64,000 nt of DNA, taken from NCBI GenBank assembly GCA_016191085.1, contig JACPPJ010000005.1:1-64000 (forward strand), in the 5' to 3' direction. This document shows, in pieces, positions 10,537-18,006 of this stretch (position 1 is its first letter; every line of letters begins with the position of its first letter). Under the pieces are notes generated by a model. The model was not told the DNA's origin. It did no database searches and was given only the letters and a program-made list of their open reading frames with translations. A program made the translations under genes and the position numbers. The stretch is from Acidobacteriota bacterium (GTDB lineage: Bacteria > Acidobacteriota > Terriglobia > 2-12-FULL-54-10).

Positions 10537-12156
10537 TCAGTGCAATTGGCGGATATGAGGTGAAGTGACAGAGAGTTTCGCTACTCGCCGTCTTACGTCT
10601 TTCCCCCAGCCTCCCCCGCCGGGTGTCTCGATTCGTAAAACAGCACCGGCCGGGGCGGTGAAATTTGCCTTCGACGATAAGGCGATCGTCCGTTTTCCGA
10701 ATAATAGTTCGTTCTTCCCCAGCTTACCGGGCTTGCCTCCGGCGAGGCCATACGGCGGAAATCTGCGGCGGTCCGAGAGAATGGTTCCACGGACAGGCGT
10801 CAGAAATTCCAGTTCGCGAACAATGCCGTCGCCGCCTTTGTACTTTCCGGCGCCATGCGAGCCGTGCCGCAGCGAATAGCGGCGCACGCGCACCGGTAGA
10901 GCGGATTCCAGCGCCTCTACTGGCGTGTTCAGTGAATTCGTCATGTGAGTGTGAACGCCGCTGAGCCCGTCGGCGCTGGGACGCGCGCCCATGCCACCTG
11001 CGACCGTTTCGTAGTAAGCGAAAGGCGCACCGGTGCGAGGGTCCACGCCTCCGAATGAGATGTTATTCATAGTACCGCAGCTTGCCGCGGGAATGCGATG
11101 CGGCAGCGCGCGAGCTAACGCGAGCAGGAGTACGTCCACGATTCGCTGCGACGTTTCCACGTTGCCGCCCGCCACCGCGGCAGGCGGCCGCGCGTTTACG
11201 ATGCTGCCTTCGGGGGCGATTACCTCGATCGGCTGCATCAGCCCCGCGCAGGCGGGAACGTCCTCCTGCAGCAGGCATCGGAAGACGTAGAACACCGCCG
11301 ATTGCGTGATGGCGAGCACCGCGTTCACGTTGCCGCGGCACGATGGCGCCGAGCCGGTGAAGTCCACGCGCGCCCGGTCCCTGGAGATGCGAATCTCCAC
11401 GGCAATTCGAATCGGCCTGTCATCAAAGCCGTCGTTATCGAGAAAGTCTTCCGCTCTGTAGACACCATCGGGCATCGCCGCGATCTCCGCCTGCATCAGG
11501 CGAGCGGAATAAGCCTGCAGCGCATCGAGATAGAAACGCGTTTTCGTTTCGCCATATTTTTCCGCAATCTCGGTAAGGCGGCGCTCGCCGAGGCGGCAGG
11601 CAGCGATCTGTGCCGTGAGGTCGCCTTCGCGCTCGCGCGGCGTGCGGGCATTCGCCAGCAGCAGCGTCATAGCGTCTCGTTGAATGACTCCGCCGCGCGT
11701 CAGGTAAATGGGGGGAATTCGCAACCCTTCTTGATAGATCTCTTCCGTCAACCCCATCGAGGCGGGCTGCGCGCCGCCGACGTCGGAGTGGTGTGCACGA
11801 TTCGCGACATAGAACATCGCCCCGGTGCCGTGTATCACCACCGGCGTCACCATAGTAATATCCGGCAGGTGCGTGCCGCCGGCATAGGGATCGTTGAGCA
11901 TGGCGATGTCGCCCTCGCCGAGCTCCAGCGCGCTCATCACGGAGGCCACCGAGATTGGCATGGAGCCCAAATGTACTGGCATGTGGTCGCCCATCGCGAC
12001 GACGCGCCCCTCGCCATCAAATACCGCGCAGGAATAATCACGGCGCTCTTTTATGTTTGGCGAAAAACTGGAGCGCCGCAGCGACGCCCCCATCTCCTCT
12101 GCAACGGAGTGGAACATGTTCTTAAATATTTCCAGTTCGGTCGCATCAACGCGCAT
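10537..12156 (-). CDS. hyuB: Hydantoinase B/oxoprolinase family subunit
   Basis: A 539-aa protein starting 'MRVDATELEIFKNMFHSVAEEMGASLRRSSFSPNIKERRDYSCA', diagnostic for the HyuB family, with 'MLNDPYAGGTHLPDITMVTPV' and 'NRAHHSDVGG' further on. With HyuA it forms ATP-dependent N-methylhydantoinase, 5-oxoprolinase or acetone-carboxylase-type complexes; which substrate applies here cannot be decided. The ATG lies inside the last codons of hyuA (11-base overlap), so the subunits are translationally coupled. The C-terminal 'PGGGGWGKD' motif is also typical. Confidence 0.92.
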   Translation of the reverse strand: MRVDATELEIFKNMFHSVAEEMGASLRRSSFSPNIKERRDYSCAVFDGEGRVVAMGDHMPVHLGSMPISVASVMSALELGEGDIAMLNDPYAGGTHLPDITMVTPVVIHGTGAMFYVANRAHHSDVGGAQPASMGLTEEIYQEGLRIPPIYLTRGGVIQRDAMTLLLANARTPREREGDLTAQIAACRLGERRLTEIAEKYGETKTRFYLDALQAYSARLMQAEIAAMPDGVYRAEDFLDNDGFDDRPIRIAVEIRISRDRARVDFTGSAPSCRGNVNAVLAITQSAVFYVFRCLLQEDVPACAGLMQPIEVIAPEGSIVNARPPAAVAGGNVETSQRIVDVLLLALARALPHRIPAASCGTMNNISFGGVDPRTGAPFAYYETVAGGMGARPSADGLSGVHTHMTNSLNTPVEALESALPVRVRRYSLRHGSHGAGKYKGGDGIVRELEFLTPVRGTILSDRRRFPPYGLAGGKPGKLGKNELLFGKRTIALSSKANFTAPAGAVLRIETPGGGGWGKDVRRRVAKLSVTSPHIRQLH

Positions 12157-14224
12157 GGCGGGTGATCACCAGATTCTGAAATTCATCCACTCGACAACGG
12201 AACCCCGGCGGGAGAGCCGTTGTGGAGCTATACTCCACGACGATTGCAGGGCCATTAAGGTTCATACCGGGTCGCAGGCGAGCGCGGTCATAAAAGCGAG
12301 TGGTGTGTGTTGAACCGTTGAACCAAACCGGCTTTTCGCAGATGATGGCGGCGGTTGCGACCGCACGCCCCAATGGTTCGGGTTGCAGCGGAGGCTTCGG
12401 TGTTGGGACGGTCAGGCGAACGCGGATGCTGACGATCTCCATCGGCCTCTGCGGGGCAGAGTATCCGTAAGCTCGCTCATGTTCCTTGTGGAACTGTGGC
12501 AAAAATTCAGGCGTGAACGGGACACGCAATTCGTAACTCTGCCCTGAATACCTCAGATCAATCGCACGTTCAATGTTGACGCGTTTATTCGGGATGCCAT
12601 CCTTGCGCAGCTCTGTTATGCCCGCATGTTCTAGCTGCTGAAACCGGCGATTCAAATCAGCAGCCAATCGTTTGGCCTCACGCGAGCCGTTGTTTGCCGC
12701 TTGCGGAGGTACGGCCAGCAGCACGGATTGCGAGACGTCCCGCACTGAATCGGAGATTAAAATCCCGAGCGCGGAGAACGCGCCCGGATTCGGAGGTACG
12801 ACGACCTGCGCCAGCACGAGGGAGGCGGCTAGTTCAGCAGCGTGCAGCCCGCCTCCTCCACCGAAACAGATCAGCGCGAAATCACGCGGATCATACCCGC
12901 GCTCCACAGAAATGACCCGCAGCGCTTTCTCCATTGTTGCGTTCGAAACAGCGACAATGCCCTGCGCGAGCTGCATTGGATCTTTATAGCTGGCGTGCTT
13001 GCGAGAGTATTCTCGCAAAAATCGCTCGAAGGCTTGTATAGCCGCCCCACGCGAAAGCTGAAACGCTCCGCCGAGAAAGTGATCGGGATCGAGCCGTCCG
13101 AGCAGCAAATTGGCGTCTGTGACGGTGGGCTGGTCGCCGCCTTTGCCATAGCAGATGGGACCGGGAACAGCGCCGGCACTCTCAGGGCCCACTCGCAACG
13201 CGCCGCCGGCGTCCAGCCGCGCCAGCGATCCGCCTCCTGCGCCAACTGAATGTATGTCGAGCACCGGCACGGCAACGGGAACTCCTGCCAAGGTTGTTTC
13301 GTTGGTGGTTCGAGCTGGGCCGTCGAGCAGGCAAACATCGGTGGATGTCCCGCCCATATCAAAGCTGATGGCGCGCCGAATGCCCAACGTGTCGGCGAGC
13401 CAGCGGGCAGCTACGACGCCGCCCGCTGGGCCGGATAAGATGGTGCGCACGGGTTCGCTCGCCGCTCGATCCGCCGTCGTGATCCCGCCGCTCGACTGCA
13501 TGATGAACAGCCGCGTTGCGCAGGTCCGGCCTTTGTAGCCGCCCCGGCCAACCCCAAGGGTTGGCTGCGCCGCGACCTGCTGTTCCAGTCGCGTGAGGTA
13601 TCGGCCCATAGCGGGAGCGAGGAAGGAGTTGATTGCCACCGTGGAGAGCCGTTCGTACTCACGAAATTCGGGAAGAATTTCATGCGAGACGGATACCGGT
13701 AGGCCCAACCGCCGGAGCGCAGCCGCGACCAGACGTTCATTTTCCGGGTTCACGAAGGAAAATAGAAAGCACAGCGCGACCGCGTCAGCGTTCGAGCTTC
13801 GCACCTGTTGCCGCAGCCGCTCAATCTCGCGCTTACCCGGTCGCAACAGAATCGTGCCGTCCGCCGCCGTCCGTTCGCGCACGCCAAATCTCAACTCGCG
13901 GGCAATCATCGGCGCGGGACGTTGGACGTTGAGGTTGTAAAGCTGAGGCCGGTTCTGACGGCCAATTTCGATGAGGTCTTCGAAGCCTTGGGTCGTTACG
14001 AGCGCGACGCGCACCCCTCGACGTTCCAACAGGTTATTGGTGGCGACGGTTGTGCCGTGGATTACGTCCTCGATGTAACGGCTACGCGCCAGTTCGCGGA
14101 GACCCCGAACGATGTGACGGGCGGGGTCATCGGGGCTTGAAAATACTTTCAGAACTCGAAATCCGGAGCCATCGGCGACAATGCAGTCGGTGAACGTGCC
14201 TCCAGTGTCCACGCCTATACGCAT
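12146..14224 (-). CDS. hyuA: Hydantoinase A/oxoprolinase family subunit
   Basis: A 692-aa ATP-binding subunit. The ASKHA-type N-terminal phosphate loop 'RIGVDTGGTFTDCIVAD' is followed by 'ISFDMGGTSTDVCLLDG', 'VGAGGGSLARLD' and 'ALICFGGGGGLHAAELA'. Size and motifs match HyuA, which partners HyuB encoded immediately downstream with overlap. The track start at 14230 is a TTG; the ATG six bases later gives the normal N-terminus. A GGTGTTGGG-type repeat lies directly upstream (14234-14307), separating it from the small PSCyt-like gene. It may be co-transcribed with the SenB-EgtD gene upstream. Confidence 0.92.
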   Translation of the reverse strand: MRIGVDTGGTFTDCIVADGSGFRVLKVFSSPDDPARHIVRGLRELARSRYIEDVIHGTTVATNNLLERRGVRVALVTTQGFEDLIEIGRQNRPQLYNLNVQRPAPMIARELRFGVRERTAADGTILLRPGKREIERLRQQVRSSNADAVALCFLFSFVNPENERLVAAALRRLGLPVSVSHEILPEFREYERLSTVAINSFLAPAMGRYLTRLEQQVAAQPTLGVGRGGYKGRTCATRLFIMQSSGGITTADRAASEPVRTILSGPAGGVVAARWLADTLGIRRAISFDMGGTSTDVCLLDGPARTTNETTLAGVPVAVPVLDIHSVGAGGGSLARLDAGGALRVGPESAGAVPGPICYGKGGDQPTVTDANLLLGRLDPDHFLGGAFQLSRGAAIQAFERFLREYSRKHASYKDPMQLAQGIVAVSNATMEKALRVISVERGYDPRDFALICFGGGGGLHAAELAASLVLAQVVVPPNPGAFSALGILISDSVRDVSQSVLLAVPPQAANNGSREAKRLAADLNRRFQQLEHAGITELRKDGIPNKRVNIERAIDLRYSGQSYELRVPFTPEFLPQFHKEHERAYGYSAPQRPMEIVSIRVRLTVPTPKPPLQPEPLGRAVATAAIICEKPVWFNGSTHTTRFYDRARLRPGMNLNGPAIVVEYSSTTALPPGFRCRVDEFQNLVITRHAR

Positions 14225-14233
14225 CAGCAATCC

Positions 14234-14307
14234 AGGTGTTGGGTGTTAGGTGTTGGGTTTCGGGTGCCGGTTTTGACCTGACACCTCACACCCGGCACCC
14301 GACACCT
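14234..14307. repeat. GGTGTTGGGTGTTAGG-type repeat (family 3), imperfect palindrome
   Basis: The segment AGGTGTTGGGTGTTAGGTG is answered on the opposite arm by CACACCCGGCACCCGACACC. Related copies occur near 46190, 48932, 53162, 54807 and 59343. Noncoding here, between hyuA and the small PSCyt-like gene. Confidence 0.75.
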
Positions 14308-14310
14308 TCT

Positions 14311-14538
14311 TCACGCTTGCATGCCCTCGGTAATCCATTGTTTAAAGAGCGCGATCCGCTCGTTGGGCCATGGCCCGTCGCAGGGCATGGTTCCATCTTC
14401 CAGGCGGCTGAGAATTAGCTTCGCCTTGGCCTTGACGTGCGCGTACGACGACAGGTCAATTCCTATTGACATCATGGTCTCGACATCCGGATCATCGCGA
14501 AAAAGCGGACGAATGTCAGTGGCAAAACTCAGCGGCAT
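14311..14538 (-). CDS. Small planctomycete-cytochrome-C-like domain protein without heme motif
   Basis: A 75-aa protein: 'FATDIRPLFRDDPDVETM' and 'LSRLEDGTMPCDGPWPNERIALFKQWITEGM'. The pattern 'DIRPLF ... G.MPC.GPWP...I.LF..WI..G' resembles the PSCyt-type cytochrome c fold, but no CxxCH heme-binding motif is present, only one cysteine. The start ATG at 14538 has GGAGGT 5 bases upstream. It lies 36 bases after the SenB-EgtD stop on the same strand, so probably in the same transcript. Function unknown. Confidence 0.6.
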   Translation of the reverse strand: MPLSFATDIRPLFRDDPDVETMMSIGIDLSSYAHVKAKAKLILSRLEDGTMPCDGPWPNERIALFKQWITEGMQA

Positions 14539-14574
14539 CACACACCTCCGGCGGCAACATACAACGCGCCGTGA

Positions 14575-16575
14575 TTATACCCGAGTGTCTTGCGGGCACG
14601 GTTCTGTCCTTGGCAATAGTAAGCTCTCACTGAACCTCTGCTGCGCGTCCAGCCATTGCCGACGCACTTGAAAGCCGGAGTTACAGGCCATCCTGGCGAT
14701 CTCAGGTATCGAATATTTGTAAGAGTTCTCGGTGTGAATCGCTTCGTCGCGCCGGAACGAAACGGAGATGCCGAGGCGATCGATGGAGACTCGCTGCGCT
14801 CGCTTGCTGACCAGATACATCTCGACGCGCCCGGCGTCCTCGTTGTACACGGCACGGTGACGAAAATTTACCGGGTCAAAATGGCCGCCGAGTTCATCGT
14901 TGATCCGCTTCAACAGGTTCAAATTGAACTGGGCAGTAATCCCGGCCGAATCGTCGTACGCTCTTTCGAGCGCGCCGCGATCCTTGCGAAGATCGATTCC
15001 AAGCAGCAACGCATCGCGTGAGTTCATCACAGCGCGTATCTTGCTGAGAAACTCAGCCGCCTCGTCCCTGGTCAGATTGCCGATATTCGAGCCGAGCCAG
15101 AGGATCAGCTTGGCGCGGTGGTTCTGTTTGGCAAACTCACGTAAACACTCTTGATACTCGCCTGCAACAGCCGTGATCTCCAGCCCCGGGCACGCTCTTA
15201 GCAATGCTCGCGAGCTTTCCTCCAGGACAGCGCGCGAAATGTCCATGGGAACATACCGCAGGCGCTTGTGCCGCTGCAGAACCGCGGCGATTAGAAAGCG
15301 CGTCTTGGCGGCGTTGCCGCTGCCCAGTTCGGCAATCGTTACGTCAGCCGGAAGCCGACGGGCAATTTCGGTCGCGTGCCGCTGAATGATCTCGCGCTCG
15401 GCTCGCATGAGATAGTACTCGGGTAAATCGCAGATAGCTTCGAACAGTTTCGACCCCTCAGCGTTGTAAAAAAACCTGCACGCCAGAAACTTTGGCCGAC
15501 TGCGCAGACCCGCCTTAACGGAACCGGCGAAATCGGCGTCAAGCGAGCCGATGCTGCGATCCACAAGCTGGAAACGGCCGGTGGTGATTGCGGACGTGCT
15601 ATGCCGTTGACGCGGAGGCGCGGCATCATACAACTCCTTTATCAATGCGCGCCAGCTCCGAAGTTCGCGCGCTGGCGTGAATAGCGGGCGTAGACGGACG
15701 CACCACGCCTGGAGGCGCCGCAAGAATTCGGCGTCGCCCTCTGCTCGCTGCATCAGCTCCAGCAAAGCGCGCGTGCTGTCGACGGGGAAGTATCCCGGGT
15801 ATTCGCGTCCGAGGATGCCCACCGAGCCGGAGATCTTCGATGCCAGTACAGGAACTCCCATGGCGATTGCTTCGGAAACGACGTTGGCGCCGCCTTCCAT
15901 CTTCGAGCTGAGCACTACAGCCCGACAGCGAGCCATGAGCCGCAGCATCTTGGTTTGCGGCAAATCACCGAGCCAGCGATAGCGCGAATTCACGTGTTCT
16001 TCGGCGCGCGCTCGCAACTCCATTTGTTTGGTCAGGGCGCCCCCTGCGTGTACTACATGAATGCGGGAGGACGCCGGCAACAGGCGCGCTGCCAACGCTG
16101 CGCGAAACGGATCTTTCACCGCCCTCAGGTGCCCGAAGACGCCGATCTGAAAATCTCGTTTTAGCGGGCTCGTGTGCAGGTGAAACTTTTCTACAGATTG
16201 AAAAATTACGCGAGCCTTGCCGCGCAAGTGTTGCGGCAACTCATCGATCCCCAGCGGCTGGAGGACAATCAGTCTTGATGCGAGTTCAAGCGACTGCTGG
16301 GCCGCCTTGCTGGTCTTGATGTCCTTGTAAAGATCCGTTCCGGTGAGCGCCACTATCAGAGGCAAATCCGGGTGGCGTTGTCGGAAGCGCCTGATGGATG
16401 CCGCGCTCCGTCTTGCGTGCAGCGCAATCAGAAGGTCGCACGGTTCTCCCAAGTATTCCTGCTTCACCGTGACGCGATGCCCTAGCTGCCGCAGCAGTTT
16501 ACTCCACCGGTCGGCGGTAATCCGGTTCCCTTTGCGCGAATGTGATGGGGCGGGAGTAACGAGGAGGATGTTCAT
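14575..16575 (-). CDS. Fusion of SenB-like glycosyltransferase and EgtD histidine methyltransferase
   Basis: A 666-aa two-domain protein. Residues 1-320 look like the TIGR04348 glycosyltransferase family, which includes the selenosugar synthase SenB: 'LLIALHARRSAASIRRFRQ', 'LIVALTGTDLYKDIK', 'LASRLIVLQPLGIDELP' and 'LSSKMEGGANVVSEAIAMGVPVLAS'. Residues about 345-666 are an EgtD-type histidine N-alpha-trimethyltransferase, which makes hercynine from histidine and SAM: 'LFEAICDLPEYYLMRAE', 'IAELGSGNAAKTRFLI', 'ILWLGSNIGNL', 'GITAQFNLNLLKRINDEL' and 'HTENSYKY'. The two activities would supply two precursors (a selenosugar or thiosugar, and hercynine) for the neighbouring SenA/EgtB-like enzyme. 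No SenC/SelD partner is visible in the window. Fusion is read directly from one uninterrupted frame; the SenB assignment is recognition by motif, not a search. Confidence 0.82.
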   Translation of the reverse strand: MNILLVTPAPSHSRKGNRITADRWSKLLRQLGHRVTVKQEYLGEPCDLLIALHARRSAASIRRFRQRHPDLPLIVALTGTDLYKDIKTSKAAQQSLELASRLIVLQPLGIDELPQHLRGKARVIFQSVEKFHLHTSPLKRDFQIGVFGHLRAVKDPFRAALAARLLPASSRIHVVHAGGALTKQMELRARAEEHVNSRYRWLGDLPQTKMLRLMARCRAVVLSSKMEGGANVVSEAIAMGVPVLASKISGSVGILGREYPGYFPVDSTRALLELMQRAEGDAEFLRRLQAWCVRLRPLFTPARELRSWRALIKELYDAAPPRQRHSTSAITTGRFQLVDRSIGSLDADFAGSVKAGLRSRPKFLACRFFYNAEGSKLFEAICDLPEYYLMRAEREIIQRHATEIARRLPADVTIAELGSGNAAKTRFLIAAVLQRHKRLRYVPMDISRAVLEESSRALLRACPGLEITAVAGEYQECLREFAKQNHRAKLILWLGSNIGNLTRDEAAEFLSKIRAVMNSRDALLLGIDLRKDRGALERAYDDSAGITAQFNLNLLKRINDELGGHFDPVNFRHRAVYNEDAGRVEMYLVSKRAQRVSIDRLGISVSFRRDEAIHTENSYKYSIPEIARMACNSGFQVRRQWLDAQQRFSESLLLPRTEPCPQDTRV

Positions 16576-16576
16576 T

Positions 16577-16650
16577 TAAGTGTCAGCTATTAGCAGTCAG
16601 CGCTTAGCGTCAGACCTCAGCGCTGACCGCTGATCGCCAAAAGCTGATTG
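16577..16650. repeat. GCTGA-type palindromic repeat (family 4) between two biosynthetic genes
   Basis: The sequence GTCAGCTATTAGCAGTCAGCGCT...AGCGCTGACCGCTGATCGCC forms an imperfect palindrome filling the whole gap. Similar sequence occurs at about 51965-52060 and 60666-60765. Noncoding here. Confidence 0.65.
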
Positions 16651-18006
16651 CTATTCCAGTGGTCTGCAGGTGCGAAATCCGGCCCAGACGTCGCGCCGGT
16701 CCGGCATATAAAAATTTCGATAGGTGTTATGAATGAATCGCGAGCGCGTCGCCCAGCAGCCGCCGCGCAGGACCTTGTGCGTGTCGAACCAGGGCTCGGA
16801 ATATTCCTGGTAGGGATCCGGCACAAACCCAGGGTAGGGGACAAACGGAGTGGCCGTCCATTCCCACACGTTGCCGATCATCTGGCGGCAGCCGAAAATC
16901 GTGTCGCCTTTCGGAAACGCGGAGACATCCACAACGCCCCTTGCGATCCAGTCGAGATTGGCCTCGCCCGCTGCGGCGGTGCGTTCGCCCCAGGGATAGC
17001 GGCGTTTGTTGCGCGAGAGATTCACTGCGTCACGCTCAGGTACACCTGCGGCAGCGGCTTCCCATTCCGATTCGGAGGGCAAGCGGCGCTTAGCCCAGCG
17101 GCAATACGCGTCGGCCTCATACCAGTTGACGTGGATCATCGCCATGTTGGGTTCAATCGGCGTTAGTTGATCAAACGAGCGGCGGAACCACCTGCCAGGC
17201 GAGCATTCATCCCAATACAGCGGATGCGACGCGCCACTCTGCTGCCGCCATAACCAGCCCTCTGGAGACCACAGATCCTCGCGGTTATAGCCGCCGTCCT
17301 CGACGAATGCAAGGAACTCTCCCTGCGTGACGGCGGTGCGGGAGATCGCGAACGGCCGCAGTTGCACCGGGTGAGTCCACTTTTCGTTGTCGAATACAAA
17401 CGGCTCCTGCAGAGAAGCGCCCAGCAAAAACTCTCCGCCGGGAATTTCGACATCGCCGGAGATGCGGGTTGGATCGGGAGCAATGACCGCATCGTCAGCG
17501 CGGGGCACAGCGATGCGTGGAGCCGCATACCCGAGCGTCTGCCGTGTGTACGTGAAGGCCTCGTTATGCATGTCGCCGTGGAACACGGAGTACATGACGT
17601 GATAAAGAAACTCAGGAGCCGGATGAGGTTTCGACAGCTTGTCCAGCACGCGGTCGCGCACCTGCGTCATGTACCGCAGCGTCTCCTCACGCGTGGGAAG
17701 CGGCAGGTCCCAACGCGTGTCGTGGGGAATGGCGATGGAGTCGTATAACGAGTCGGCGTCGCCACGGATCGGTTTTTCGCGACAGGCGTGGCGAAGGACC
17801 CATTTTTCCGTGAACCAGGCCGTGTGCCCGATCTCCCACAGCAGTGGATTCACAATCGCCAGGCGCGGCCCCATCAACTGTTCGTCATTCAGATCGGCCA
17901 CTAGCTCCAGCGTGCGGTCCAGGACGTCTCGCACCCAGGCAGCGAGTTCGCACACGTCAGGCGGATGGAAACCCGGCAAGTTGGTAATGGCGGAGTTAGT
18001 TGTCAT
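16651..18006 (-). CDS. senA: SenA/EgtB-type non-heme iron enzyme (selenoneine or ergothioneine synthase)
   Basis: A 451-aa protein with an N-terminal DinB-like four-helix domain and a C-terminal formylglycine-generating-enzyme-type domain, the EgtB/SenA architecture. A three-histidine iron site is visible: 'NPLLWEIGHTAWFTEKW' and, further on, H-x3-H in 'FHGDMHNEAFTYTRQTLG'. The segment 'LYDSIAIPHDTRWDLPLP' resembles SenA more than EgtB as I recall the families. The C-terminal domain has 'VNWYEADAYCRWAKRRLPSESEWE' and 'MIGNVWEWTATPF'. It would join hercynine to a selenosugar (SenA) or oxidise hercynine with a thiol (EgtB). It follows the kelch gene with an ATGA overlap and precedes the SenB-EgtD fusion. 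SenA is the better fit because of the SenB neighbour; EgtB remains possible. Confidence 0.75.
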   Translation of the reverse strand: MTTNSAITNLPGFHPPDVCELAAWVRDVLDRTLELVADLNDEQLMGPRLAIVNPLLWEIGHTAWFTEKWVLRHACREKPIRGDADSLYDSIAIPHDTRWDLPLPTREETLRYMTQVRDRVLDKLSKPHPAPEFLYHVMYSVFHGDMHNEAFTYTRQTLGYAAPRIAVPRADDAVIAPDPTRISGDVEIPGGEFLLGASLQEPFVFDNEKWTHPVQLRPFAISRTAVTQGEFLAFVEDGGYNREDLWSPEGWLWRQQSGASHPLYWDECSPGRWFRRSFDQLTPIEPNMAMIHVNWYEADAYCRWAKRRLPSESEWEAAAAGVPERDAVNLSRNKRRYPWGERTAAAGEANLDWIARGVVDVSAFPKGDTIFGCRQMIGNVWEWTATPFVPYPGFVPDPYQEYSEPWFDTHKVLRGGCWATRSRFIHNTYRNFYMPDRRDVWAGFRTCRPLE

